Position numbers and translations under genes: made by a program | Notes under the pieces: model-generated | Databases searched by the model: none | Told to the model about the DNA's origin: nothing | Seen by the model: only the letters and a program-made list of their open reading frames with translations | Assembly: GCA_018818165.1 (NCBI GenBank) | Contig: JAHISP010000069.1 | Coordinates: 1-61,832 of the forward strand | From: Bacteroidota bacterium | Lineage (GTDB): Bacteria > Bacteroidota > Ignavibacteria > Ignavibacteriales > Melioribacteraceae | DNA: 61,832 bases | Reading direction: 5' to 3' | In this document: one piece after another, positions 38,941-48,087 of the stretch | Layout: every line of letters starts with the position of its first letter | How positions within the stretch are numbered: the first letter of the stretch is position 1

Positions 38941-38968
38941 TACATTTGTATTATACATTAGTATTTTT

Positions 38969-40102
38969 CTATCTCTTCAACTCTCTATCTTTCCATGTAA
39001 AATTTCCTAACGCTCCAGAAATAGCTGAATAAACTATATATGGAATATGCAAAATTTCAGCCAGAAGAAATAACGGGAAATTGATTTTCTCAATTAAAAC
39101 ACCAACTCCTTTTACCATTACTGCATATTCAACTAATATTTTTAACATAAATGAAACTGAGAAAATTTTTAAAAATCTGGGGTCTAAGAAAAATCCTAAT
39201 AATAACTGAGCAATCAAGCCCAAGTAGAAAAGAAATATTAAAAATAATTGTGCAACAATTAACTTGTTTTCATAGAATAAACCCTTACTTGCCCAGCGCT
39301 TTCGCTGCTGATTAAATTCCTCAAGATTTTTGTTTGCATCTGTTATTACTAACGCGTCTTTTTCGAAACAGAATTTTACGTCATAATTTGTTTTGTACGC
39401 AATCTTTTGCATTAATAATTCATCATCGCCCGATGAAAGATTCATTAAATCCTTGTAACCGCCAACTTCATCAAATACCGATTTCCGAAATGCAAGATTT
39501 GCCGAGCTTGCAATCATTGGAGTTTTGTTGCCAATTAGTCCAGCTCCCGAAAGTATAAGCCCAGCAAACTCAAGTGATTGCAGCTTTCCAAATAAATTAT
39601 CCGATTCAGCAAAAGCAACTGGACCAGAAATAAGCGCTGTATTTTCCTCAAATCCAATAACCATTGTTGAAATCCAGTTTGGAAAATTTGTGCAATCGGC
39701 GTCAGTAAATAAAATAATAGTCCCTTTCGATTTTGAAATTCCAAACTCTATTGCTTGCTTTTTGTGTGCTTTGGCAAAATTTGTATCTTTTATTGAATAG
39801 ACAAAAATATTTTCCTTCGTAATTCCATTTTTCAGTTTTTTGAGTGAATCATCGGTTGAGAAATCATCTATGTAAATTACTTCGAACTTATCACTTGGAT
39901 AGTTTTGTGATTCAATACTCTTTAAGTTATCCATAATTTTTTCACTTTCGTTTCGGAAAGGAATAATAACTGAAACAAATTCATTGTCTTGTAGTTGAGT
40001 TCCAAAATAACTCAGTTTTGTAATTCCAACCCTAATTTTTCTTATGAAAAGAAAATAGAAAATAAGCAAACCGAGAAAAACAAAAGATAAAATATTTAAC
40101 AA
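38969..40102 (-). CDS. Membrane-bound family 2 glycosyltransferase, second copy
   Basis: A 377-residue GT2 enzyme with the same plan as its paralog: SVIIPFRNESEKIMDNL, IYIDDFSTDDSLKKL, LFTDADCTNFP, SGDDELLMQ and FNQQRKRWASKG, then three hydrophobic C-terminal segments. It lies one base after the flippase-like gene stop and before a palindromic repeat, so it probably starts as the second gene of this transcript. Acceptor unknown. The pairing with a flippase-like membrane protein suggests a lipid-linked product. Confidence 0.88.
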   Translation of the reverse strand: MLNILSFVFLGLLIFYFLFIRKIRVGITKLSYFGTQLQDNEFVSVIIPFRNESEKIMDNLKSIESQNYPSDKFEVIYIDDFSTDDSLKKLKNGITKENIFVYSIKDTNFAKAHKKQAIEFGISKSKGTIILFTDADCTNFPNWISTMVIGFEENTALISGPVAFAESDNLFGKLQSLEFAGLILSGAGLIGNKTPMIASSANLAFRKSVFDEVGGYKDLMNLSSGDDELLMQKIAYKTNYDVKFCFEKDALVITDANKNLEEFNQQRKRWASKGLFYENKLIVAQLFLIFLFYLGLIAQLLLGFFLDPRFLKIFSVSFMLKILVEYAVMVKGVGVLIEKINFPLFLLAEILHIPYIVYSAISGALGNFTWKDRELKR

Positions 40103-40103
40103 A

Positions 40104-41048
40104 TTATTCCCTTTTAAGTAAAAGTGTTAAACCAATAATTGATGGAATTAACAGATTGATAAAAAACAAACTAATTGCGGCGTTAAATCCAACAGCGCCA
40201 ATAAATCCAAGATTTTGCAAAAAATAAACCGCAGCGCCTTCTCTAACCCCAACTTCGCCAAGCGCAATTGGAGGAATAACAATTTGGGCAAATATTATCA
40301 AATTAGCCGCAAAGAAAAATAACGTAAAATTGAATTCGCCGCTAAAAGCAATTAGTAAAAATGTCATTTGAATAGTAAAAGTTAAATGGTAAAGCAATGA
40401 AATAATTACAATTGATAATAGAGTTTTTTGATCGAGAGATTTAATAAAAGCAATTCTGACCAGTATTTTCTCTAAATATTTTTTTGATTTTATCCAATTT
40501 CGAAATTTGATGGAAGTAGCACTATATCCTAAGATAAAATATAATGGTGTGAGAATTGAAATTTTATAAATTATAATAAATACAAGTGCTGTTCCAATTG
40601 AAAAGCCAATTAAACTTTTCAAGAATATTATAAAAAATGTTCCACCAATTAGCACGGCAAAAAATATTGGAATAAATTTGTCAACAATAGTTGCAAGAAT
40701 TACATCAAGAATTTTCACATTTTTGTATGGAAGAGCGCGTGCAAAATATTCTCCCGATTTCATTGGAGTAAAAATGCCTCCACTAATTCCATAAAACATG
40801 GAGTGCCAAACTTTACTTCGGTCTTTAATTCCAAAATATTTTTTACTAAGAATATTCCATTTAAAAAATTGAAGTCCCAAATTAACTGGTAAAAGTAAAA
40901 ATGCAGCTATCAGATAAATTTTGTCCGCTTTTTTATAAGTTTCATAAATTGCTTTTGGCTCAACATAGAATATTAGAAACATCACTAATCCAAGTCCAAT
41001 AATAATTTTGGCAATATTTGTTATTCTTTTTCTGACTAGATTTTCCAA
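40104..41048 (-). CDS. Flippase-like integral membrane protein (LPG synthase TM/UPF0104 family)
   Basis: A 314-residue protein with about eight membrane helices of the lysylphosphatidylglycerol-synthase transmembrane (DUF/UPF0104) family. Typical segments are FFKWNILSKKYFGI, SGGIFTPMKSGEYFARAL, ATIVDKFIP and IPPIALGEVGVREGAAVYFL. Family members lacking the C-terminal aminoacyltransferase domain, as here, are often found with glycosyltransferases and are proposed to move lipids or glycolipids across the membrane. It is the first gene of the minus-strand glycan block. Confidence 0.85.
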   Translation of the reverse strand: MENLVRKRITNIAKIIIGLGLVMFLIFYVEPKAIYETYKKADKIYLIAAFLLLPVNLGLQFFKWNILSKKYFGIKDRSKVWHSMFYGISGGIFTPMKSGEYFARALPYKNVKILDVILATIVDKFIPIFFAVLIGGTFFIIFLKSLIGFSIGTALVFIIIYKISILTPLYFILGYSATSIKFRNWIKSKKYLEKILVRIAFIKSLDQKTLLSIVIISLLYHLTFTIQMTFLLIAFSGEFNFTLFFFAANLIIFAQIVIPPIALGEVGVREGAAVYFLQNLGFIGAVGFNAAISLFFINLLIPSIIGLTLLLKRE

Positions 41049-41187
41049 TACAATTTTCTACTAAAGTGATATTTTTTTAATTAAATTTATAAAGTTGTTT
41101 AAAATAGCAAAATTTTTAGTCTCAATTTGAATGAAGATATTTATAATTTAACTTTAAAGACACTATTATTTATTTGTGAATAAAAAG

Positions 41188-41215
41188 ACACTGCCACGAA
41201 GACACAAAGGCACAA
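41188..41215. repeat. Short CACGAAGACACAAAGGCAC-type intergenic repeat
   Basis: Consists of CTGCCACGAAGACACAAAGG and a few further bases. I recognise this as a low-complexity intergenic repeat that recurs in many bacterial genomes. It is the only copy noticed in the window and lies between the divergent flippase-like and SGNH genes. Confidence 0.45.
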
Positions 41216-41241
41216 TAATTAAGTAACAAAAAGAATTAAAA

Positions 41242-42525
41242 ATGAAACAAAAGTTATATCTGCTAATAACCACTTTGCTAATATCTTTTCTAATTTCAGA
41301 AATAGCACTTACACTTATGACTGAAAAGGATTTGGATGGAAATTTGAGTTTTAATTACGTGCATCTTAAACCTTATCATTTACCAATTTTGGAAACCGCG
41401 AAGAAAATTAAAGAAATTGAAAATAATAAACTTCCAGATTCACTTTTAGTTAATTATGAAAATGAGAATTTTACTCGCGAATATTTTAATGTAAGACTTA
41501 TTCCCGATTCACTTCTTGGTTGGGTGCCAAATCCTATTTTTAAAAGTACTGATGGACTTTACATATACAACAGAGATGGAATTAGAAGTCGTGACATTTT
41601 AACAGAATATCCACCAAAAACTAAATTGAGAATTGCAATATTTGGCGATTCATATTCCCACGGCGATGAAGTTGCGTTTGAAAATACTATTGGAAATTAC
41701 CTGGAAGAGTTTTTAGCAAAAAATAATGTTGACTCAGAAGTACTAAATTTTGCTGTTAGTGGTTATGGAATTGACCAAGCATTTTTAAGATGGAATTTAA
41801 TCAATGAACAATTTAAGCCTGATATAGTAATTTTAGGAATACAGTTTGAAAATGCAAAGCGCAATATAAATCTCGTCCGTCCATTTTATTATTACATAAC
41901 TGAAATTCCTTATTCAAAACCGCGTTTTGTTATTGAAGGAAATAAATTACAATTGCTTAAAAACCCAATAGTGGATATAACTAAAACAGTTGATATTATT
42001 GAACATTTTAACAATTGGGAATTTTCGCATTTTGAAGGATTCTATTCTGAGGAGAATTATAATCCAAATATTTTTTATTACAGTAAAACCATTTCAATTG
42101 TAAGTTCTACATTTTCACAATTGTTAGACGAAGTAGATTTCTACAAACCACAGCACGAAAGTTTTCAAGTAACTTATAAAGTTTTCGAAATGTTCAAGGA
42201 TAGCGTTGAGCGAAAAGGACAAATATTTATTCCCGTCCACCTTCCAGTTAAAAGTGATTTTGATTTTCTAACTCAAAAGTTTCTGGATTTTGCTTATGAT
42301 AAAAAATTCATTTATGATGAGCTTTTTGATGCTTTAACGAAAAAGGCAAATTTTGTGGAAAGCTACCGCGCTCTTGAAAGCTGGAATAAAGCAAATGATA
42401 ATGAAGGACTTTTTATGAAACATCACTATTCACCAAAGGCAAACAAGATTATTGCAAATCAGATTTTCGATTTTATACAAAATGAACATCCTCAAATATT
42501 TATTCACTCTGCTAGGAAAGATTGA
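41242..42525 (+). CDS. SGNH/GDSL-type hydrolase or acyltransferase-like protein
   Basis: A 427-residue protein with an N-terminal signal anchor and a SGNH fold: block I LRIAIFGDSYSHGDEV (nucleophile Ser in GDSYS) near residue 135, a later block with FAVSGYGIDQ (Gly) and IVILGIQFEN (Asn), and block V KHHYSPKANKIIA (His) near residue 395. SGNH proteins of this size are esterases or glycan O-acetyltransferase partners (AlgX/AlgJ-like); the sequence does not decide. It is transcribed divergently from the glycan block and overlaps the next gene by one base (TGATG). Confidence 0.8.
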   Translation: MKQKLYLLITTLLISFLISEIALTLMTEKDLDGNLSFNYVHLKPYHLPILETAKKIKEIENNKLPDSLLVNYENENFTREYFNVRLIPDSLLGWVPNPIFKSTDGLYIYNRDGIRSRDILTEYPPKTKLRIAIFGDSYSHGDEVAFENTIGNYLEEFLAKNNVDSEVLNFAVSGYGIDQAFLRWNLINEQFKPDIVILGIQFENAKRNINLVRPFYYYITEIPYSKPRFVIEGNKLQLLKNPIVDITKTVDIIEHFNNWEFSHFEGFYSEENYNPNIFYYSKTISIVSSTFSQLLDEVDFYKPQHESFQVTYKVFEMFKDSVERKGQIFIPVHLPVKSDFDFLTQKFLDFAYDKKFIYDELFDALTKKANFVESYRALESWNKANDNEGLFMKHHYSPKANKIIANQIFDFIQNEHPQIFIHSARKD

Positions 42526-42998
42526 TGGAATTATATTTATTTATTGCTGCAATTTTATTCTGGATTTTATACTACTACTTTGAAGGCAGTCACGACGGGG
42601 CTTTTGCGTTAGAGACAAAACTAATGCGCGATAAACTAGGCACAACAAAATTTAACGAGATAGAAAAAGCTTTTATAAAATATGAGTTGGATTGGCATTG
42701 GTATGATGGACTTGAAAAAGCTCTAGTTAAAATTGTATTTTCAGTTTTTGTCTATTTTATAACCAATAACTTACTTTTTTCAGTTCAAATGCTTTTCCTT
42801 TCTGTAGGAATTCGAGCTTTTGCGCACGATCTTTTTGTAACAATTGCTATGGGAAAAAAACTTAATCACATTGGTCCAGATTTCCTTTGGTGGGATAGAT
42901 TTTTACGCAAAATGCATAATGTTGGAATAAATCAATATGTAATTAAATTCATTCCAAATTTAATTATTGTTTTGTGGATTTTATGGACTTTAGAGTAG
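42525..42998 (+). CDS. Small integral membrane protein of unknown function
   Basis: A 157-residue protein that I do not recognise. It has a hydrophobic N-terminal segment (residues 2-17), a charged stretch with ELDWHWYDGLEKAL, then two or three further hydrophobic segments (around 68-105 and at the C-terminus). Its ATG overlaps the stop of the SGNH gene, so the two are very probably made together, suggesting a membrane partner of that enzyme. His/Trp-rich patches (HWYDG, FLWWDRFL) are notable but not diagnostic. Confidence 0.65.
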   Translation: MELYLFIAAILFWILYYYFEGSHDGAFALETKLMRDKLGTTKFNEIEKAFIKYELDWHWYDGLEKALVKIVFSVFVYFITNNLLFSVQMLFLSVGIRAFAHDLFVTIAMGKKLNHIGPDFLWWDRFLRKMHNVGINQYVIKFIPNLIIVLWILWTLE

Positions 42999-43351
42999 GG
43001 TGTTTTTTATCGAAAAACTCTTTAGTGGCAAATTTGAAATTATTAAAAAAATGCTTACTCTAAAATGAATCTGCACCAAAGCGCCAATGATAAATTGATA
43101 AACATACCCAAAATAGTATTTATTGAATTTGTAATTTATGGATAGTATAAACATAAAGTTAATGTGCAATAATATCCTACGAAACCATATGAGTTACCCT
43201 TCATTTAACATTTTCTGTGAAAAATTGAGCAAATACTTGAGTTCTAAGTAATAGTGACAATAGAGTTTCTGCAAAAGAATAAATATTAAGTTATTTCAAA
43301 AAATTATATTTATCTTCAATCCTAATAATAATTTTAATAAGATATTTTTTG
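42999..43351. other. 353-bp intergenic region
   Basis: A+T-rich spacer between two plus-strand genes. I see no ORF with plausible coding character, no clear hairpin and no repeat. It probably contains the promoter of the GT39 gene. Confidence 0.4.
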
Positions 43352-45046
43352 ATGAAAAAAGCTTATTTAGAAAAAAACAAGTCGATATTTATTCTGATTT
43401 CAGTCTGGTTTATTTTAGCTTTTTTTCAAAGCATTTTTACGGAACTATGGGAAGATGAAGCATATTATTACACATGGGCAACAAATTTAGATTGGGGTTA
43501 TTTTGACCATCCTCCAGCAGTTGCATTTTTTATCAAACTTGGATATTCAATTTTCCCAAATGAATTTGGTGTACGGTTTTTTACGATTTTAATGGGTTGT
43601 GGATTCATTTTTCTACTTTGGGAAATGACTGATAAAAAGAAACTCGCATTATTTTCGATGGTGATTTTCTCAATTCTTGGTCTGCAATATTATACTTTTC
43701 TGGCACTTCCTGATATGCCACTTCTTTTCTTCTCAATGCTCTTCTTTTATTTATATGATATTTATCTCGAAAAAGATTCACTTAAAATAAGTATGTTAAT
43801 TGCTGTTACAATCTCTTTAATGCTTTATAGTAAATATACCGGGTTATTAATAATTCTTCTTTCTGTTATGGCAAATTACAAATTGCTGTTCAAAAGAAAA
43901 TCCTTTTTTCTAATCTTATTAGTTTCAATTGTACTATTCCTTCCTCACATTATTTGGCAATATCAAAATAACTTTATTACAATAAATTTTCATCTTTTTG
44001 AAAGAAATCAGCAGCCATATTCAATTAACTTTGTTTTAGGACAGATTTTAATTGCTGGTCCTTTTATAACCCTACTTTTGATTAAAAACTCCGTAAAGGC
44101 AAAATCGAGCGATGATTTTACACGAACATTGAAATTTAATCTTTTTGGATTTTATTTAGTGTTTTTTGTGGCTTCATTAAGGAATGAAATTCTACCACAT
44201 TGGACGCTTCCAATATTGATTCCATTGATATTATTAACATTAAAGAATTTTCCAGATGATATTAGGAAATATAATTTTGTAAAATATATTGCTGGAGTAA
44301 GTATTACTTTAATTCTTCTTAGTAGATTATTTTTCATTTATGATTTCCTTCCAGATTCTATTTCTGAGAAAAAATACTTGTTGCAAAATCATCTTCATGG
44401 GTATTCTGAATTTTCCAAGAAAATTCAAGAAATATCAGAAGGTGAGCCTGTGGTATTTATTGATTCATACATTAAACCTTCAATGGTAAAGTTTTACTCA
44501 AGTATATTTGCAACTTACTATCCAACTGTAGAGTACAGGAAGTATCAATTTTGTTTGTGGGATGATGAAGAGAAACTTCAAGGAAAAAGAATAATGATTT
44601 TTGGAGAAGAAAAGAAATTACAAGGAAATTTTAAACCAATTTATTTCCCGAATAAAAAAAGATATAATTACGGTTTCATTGATAATTTTAGATCTTTTGG
44701 ACATATTGAATTTAAACAAGAACAACAAATTATGCTCAACGAAGACTCAAATATTAAAAACGTCAAAATTGCAGGTACATTATTTAACAATTTTTCATAT
44801 AGTATTGATTGGAAAAATGAGAAACCACCAGAAGCATTTATCTTTATCGTGAAAAAAGGTAAAATTATAGGTAGCGAAAAAATTGTACTTCCAAATGAAG
44901 TTGTGCTTAAAGCGGGTTTATCAATTCCATTTTCATTCACTTTTAAATTACCTCCAGATATAAATAAACTATTTTATGAGTTTTCAATTAAACCTAAAAA
45001 TTTACCTCCAGGGATAAATAGTAAATTTTACAAAATTGAATTTTAG
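43352..45046 (+). CDS. Family 39 glycosyltransferase (ArnT/PMT type)
   Basis: A 564-residue polytopic enzyme that uses polyprenyl-phosphate sugars. The N-terminal catalytic loop is visible: ELWEDEAYYYTWATNLDWGYFDHPPAVA (the DE and DHPP motifs), followed by about ten membrane helices and, after residue ~380, a soluble C-terminal domain with FIDSYIKPSMVKFY and YYPTVEYRKYQF, as in ArnT-like proteins. It probably glycosylates lipid A, another lipid or an exported glycan. The ATG at 43352 is preferred over a TTG one codon earlier. The end converges with the DUF1207 gene. Confidence 0.88.
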   Translation: MKKAYLEKNKSIFILISVWFILAFFQSIFTELWEDEAYYYTWATNLDWGYFDHPPAVAFFIKLGYSIFPNEFGVRFFTILMGCGFIFLLWEMTDKKKLALFSMVIFSILGLQYYTFLALPDMPLLFFSMLFFYLYDIYLEKDSLKISMLIAVTISLMLYSKYTGLLIILLSVMANYKLLFKRKSFFLILLVSIVLFLPHIIWQYQNNFITINFHLFERNQQPYSINFVLGQILIAGPFITLLLIKNSVKAKSSDDFTRTLKFNLFGFYLVFFVASLRNEILPHWTLPILIPLILLTLKNFPDDIRKYNFVKYIAGVSITLILLSRLFFIYDFLPDSISEKKYLLQNHLHGYSEFSKKIQEISEGEPVVFIDSYIKPSMVKFYSSIFATYYPTVEYRKYQFCLWDDEEKLQGKRIMIFGEEKKLQGNFKPIYFPNKKRYNYGFIDNFRSFGHIEFKQEQQIMLNEDSNIKNVKIAGTLFNNFSYSIDWKNEKPPEAFIFIVKKGKIIGSEKIVLPNEVVLKAGLSIPFSFTFKLPPDINKLFYEFSIKPKNLPPGINSKFYKIEF

Positions 45047-45138
45047 TTATATCTGATATATTCTTGATGAGAATGATTGTAACTTGATATATCATCGATG
45101 CAATAAAATAAATATGTGTTAATATAGAAGGTAAATAA

Positions 45139-46002
45139 TTAAAAGAAATCCACACTAAAACCAATGCCAAACTGGCTTACACGCTTAAAGTAATATTCAC
45201 TAAATTTATGGTTTCCATTGTAATAAGAAAAATAAAGAGTTAATCCTTTCCCGTACCAGTCACCAAACTTAACGCCAAGCAGATTATTTGAGCTCAGTTT
45301 ATATTCTGGTTTACCAGCAAAAACATTGTGAGATGCAAAAAATATATTTACGGGTTTTTGTAAAAACATTCCAAAAACTTTATCCGAATTTATTTCAATT
45401 CCAGCACTGAACGACCATTTTTCCAATTCTGCTGGTCTAACCATTGTTGCATAAGCAACACTTGAGTAATATTTAATACTTCCGAAATTAAGAATGTGTT
45501 CATCAGCAACCGTTAGCTCGCCAAAATCTTGAGTAAAAGGAATTGGACGATCTTCGCCAATCCAATCATCTTTGGCAACATCCCAAAGTCCATCAACAAA
45601 ATGTGCGCTATTGTGAATTATTCTAAAACGAAATAAAATATTTCTGTCTTCAAAACTCAAACGATAAGCACCATGCCCACCAAAAAAGCCATCTAGGACA
45701 GCAATTTGCAATCTCTTTCCAGAATAATTTGTAGAAAGTGCGTATGCCATAAAATCTATCGCGAGAGTAAGTTTATCGTTTTTTAAAAAACTAATAGCAA
45801 ATAAATCAGATGAATTTCCAATATCAACTTTTAAATATCCATTTTCTGGATAATAAAGAATTCCCATGCGAGCTTCTTGATGCGAGGCTTTCAATGGCAT
45901 AAAATTCTGCCCTTCGGGGAACAATTCATATTTAGTTTCTTGTGGGAATATTTGAAATGAGAGAATAATAGCTAAAATAATAAATCTTCTAATAAAAACC
46001 AT
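45139..46002 (-). CDS. DUF1207-family exported protein
   Basis: A protein of about 287 residues that matches the pattern I associate with DUF1207: after a signal peptide (ends FPQ) it has YELFPEGQNFMPLKASHQEAR, followed by a beta-rich body with LDGFFGGHGAYRLSFEDR, FVDGLWDVAKDDW and a C-terminal strand ending GIGFSVDFF with a terminal Phe. It is probably outer-membrane associated; function unknown. I prefer the ATG at 46002, which gives a normal signal peptide (MVFIRRFIILAIIL); the ATG at 46056 would add 18 residues before it. Confidence 0.65.
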   Translation of the reverse strand: MVFIRRFIILAIILSFQIFPQETKYELFPEGQNFMPLKASHQEARMGILYYPENGYLKVDIGNSSDLFAISFLKNDKLTLAIDFMAYALSTNYSGKRLQIAVLDGFFGGHGAYRLSFEDRNILFRFRIIHNSAHFVDGLWDVAKDDWIGEDRPIPFTQDFGELTVADEHILNFGSIKYYSSVAYATMVRPAELEKWSFSAGIEINSDKVFGMFLQKPVNIFFASHNVFAGKPEYKLSSNNLLGVKFGDWYGKGLTLYFSYYNGNHKFSEYYFKRVSQFGIGFSVDFF

Positions 46003-46133
46003 GCACGTTGAGTAATTGTTATAAAAATAATCTGATAAACAAATATGATAAATCATTTAATAATTTATTTGAAAATTTTACCTTTTAGTTTTTAGGAAAC
46101 ATTACGACTATAATTAAATCAAATACGGAATTC

Positions 46134-46147
46134 GAAATTCGAATTTC
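46134..46147. repeat. Perfect 14-bp palindrome GAAATTCGAATTTC
   Basis: A self-complementary site embedded in GGAATTCGAAATTCGAATTTC, 12 bp beyond the end of the regulator gene. It could be a binding site for the divergent DUF1207 promoter or simply an A+T-rich repeat. Confidence 0.3.
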
Positions 46148-46158
46148 AACAAAAAATA

Positions 46159-47907
46159 TTATTCTATTGATTTTGAAATTTTTATATCATGTTTCTTCAT
46201 TTTTCTCCATAGAGTTGAAGGATCAATATTTAATTCCTTTGCCGCTTTCGGTCTATTGTGATTATTCTTTTCCAAAACTGAAATTATTAATTCTTTTTCA
46301 GTTTCCTTAAAACCTTTTTGTTTGCTTGAATTATCTAACATACTTGCTTGTTCATTAAATTCTCTTATTCTTTTTGGCAAACACTCAACTTGGATAACTT
46401 CTCCATTGCATAAAACAAAGCAATGCTCAATAGCATTTTCCAATTCTCTAATATTTCCAGGCCAGTTATAATCCACAATAAGATCAAAAGCCGATGATGA
46501 GAATTGCTTTATTTTCTTATTAAATTTCTTATTGAAACTTTTAATAAAATGATTAACTAATAACGGAAAATCATCCATTCTTTCTCTTAATGGTGGGAGA
46601 TGAATATTAATTACATTAATTCTGTAAAACAAATCTTCTCTAAATCTTTTTGCGGAAATTTCATCGGCAAGATTTTTATTTGTTGCTGCAATTATTCTGG
46701 TATCCATTTTAATTGATTTGTTTCCACCCACCCTCTCAAATTCGTGAGTTTCTAAAACTCTAAGAAGCTTTGTCTGCACTGCTGTTGAAAGATCACCAAT
46801 TTCATCCAAGAATAAAGTCCCTCCTTGAGCAAGTTCAAACCTTCCAATTTTAGTTTTTATTGCACCAGTAAAAGCTCCTTTTTCATGTCCAAAAAGTTCG
46901 CTTTCTAATAGTGATTCCGCAAACGCACTACAATTAACTGCTACAAAAGGACCTGTTTTCCTTGAACTTTTAAGATGAATTGCACGTGCTGCTAATTCTT
47001 TTCCAGTCCCACTTTCACCAGTTACTAAAACAGAGCTATCAGTTTGTGACACACTTTCCAGAACAGAAATAATTTGTTTAATCTCTTTATTTCTGCCAAC
47101 AATATTCTCATATGTATAATATTCATTAAGATGTGCAGATAAGTTTCTGATTTCTGAAATATCAATAAAAGTCTCAACAGCACCAATGTTCTCATTTTTA
47201 TTGTTAATTAAAACTACAGAATTTACACGAATAGGAATATTTTTACCACCCTTTTGAATTATCTCTAATTCATTTCCCAACATTGTTTTGCCATTTTTAA
47301 TTGTTTGTTCCATGTGGCATCCATTGCGACAAAGAGAAGAGTTGAAAATATTCCAGCATTTTTTACCAATAGCTTCCAATTTTTTAAATCCTGTCATTTT
47401 TTCTGCCGAAGTATTAAATGAAGTAATATTCCAATCGTTATCAATTGTAAATGTACCTTCTATATTACTATTAAATATTGCATCAAGTTTATTTTTTTGA
47501 TCAATAAGTTCTGAAGTCTTTTGTTGAATTTCTTCAGCCAAAAAAAGCATTTCTTTTGTATCTCTGAATACAAAAACTACACTTAGAACCGTTTCATCCC
47601 TTTTAATAGGAGTAATTGAGGCAAGCACATTAATTATATTACCCTTATTATCGGTTATGTTAATGGAAAGATTCGAAAAAACAATATTATCTTCTAATGA
47701 TTCAATAATATATTTTCGTTCACTATTTTTTTTCGCAAAAATAAAATCAAATTTACTTCCTATTACATCTTCTTCTGAATAACCCGTAATTCTTGAAGCC
47801 GCTGCATTAAATACTATGATTTTTTCATCTTTGCTAATTACAACAATCCCATCCGGAATTATTAAAGTTTCCTTATTTCTATCAATTATATTTTGCACAT
47901 CTGTCAT
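46159..47907 (-). CDS. Sigma-54-dependent transcriptional activator with PAS sensor domains
   Basis: A protein of about 582 residues. Two PAS domains: residues ~20-125 ([31 protein letters not shown]) and ~140-260 ([31 protein letters not shown]), the second containing a Cys-rich stretch [15 protein letters not shown] that could bind metal, heme or redox ligands. A sigma-54 AAA+ domain follows: Walker A GESGTGKE near 297, the sigma-54 contact loop GAFTGA near 343, and Walker [14 protein letters not shown]-terminal Fis-type helix-turn-helix ([20 protein letters not shown]) ends the protein. I choose the ATG at 47907, with GAGA just upstream, over the one at 47943. It is divergent from the radical SAM operon and is its obvious regulator. 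Confidence 0.92.
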   Translation of the reverse strand: MTDVQNIIDRNKETLIIPDGIVVISKDEKIIVFNAAASRITGYSEEDVIGSKFDFIFAKKNSERKYIIESLEDNIVFSNLSINITDNKGNIINVLASITPIKRDETVLSVVFVFRDTKEMLFLAEEIQQKTSELIDQKNKLDAIFNSNIEGTFTIDNDWNITSFNTSAEKMTGFKKLEAIGKKCWNIFNSSLCRNGCHMEQTIKNGKTMLGNELEIIQKGGKNIPIRVNSVVLINNKNENIGAVETFIDISEIRNLSAHLNEYYTYENIVGRNKEIKQIISVLESVSQTDSSVLVTGESGTGKELAARAIHLKSSRKTGPFVAVNCSAFAESLLESELFGHEKGAFTGAIKTKIGRFELAQGGTLFLDEIGDLSTAVQTKLLRVLETHEFERVGGNKSIKMDTRIIAATNKNLADEISAKRFREDLFYRINVINIHLPPLRERMDDFPLLVNHFIKSFNKKFNKKIKQFSSSAFDLIVDYNWPGNIRELENAIEHCFVLCNGEVIQVECLPKRIREFNEQASMLDNSSKQKGFKETEKELIISVLEKNNHNRPKAAKELNIDPSTLWRKMKKHDIKISKSIE

Positions 47908-47948
47908 TTTTTTCTCAAAATTATGGAAATAAAATATATGCATTTAAG

Positions 47949-47990
47949 TGCGATAGTGCAACCTTTGTGCATAAACATTGCACTATCACA
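47949..47990. promoter_or_regulatory. Candidate upstream activating sequence for the sigma-54 activator
   Basis: Arms TGCGATAGTGCA (47949-47960) and TGCACTATCACA (47979-47990) are inverted repeats matching at 11 of 12 positions, with an extra TGTGCA half-site between them (47966-47971). The centre is about 70 bp before the -24 element, within the usual range for enhancer-binding protein sites. It also lies 42-83 bp upstream of the activator's own start, so autoregulation is possible. Confidence 0.75.
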
Positions 47991-48039
47991 ATAATGTTTA
48001 CAAAATGATTAAAAAAACGACTAAAAAGCTTGTTTTTTG

Positions 48040-48055
48040 TGGCATACAATTAGCA
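48040..48055 (+). promoter_or_regulatory. Sigma-54 (-24/-12) promoter of the radical SAM operon
   Basis: TGGCATACAATTAGCA aligns with the sigma-54 consensus TGGCAC-R-N4-TTGCW: GG and GC are spaced exactly as required, with two mismatches. A transcription start near 48067 is expected, about 20 bp before the preferred ATG at 48088. Confidence 0.85.
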
Positions 48056-48087
48056 TTAATAGTAAAAATCATAAAATGAGGTATAAT

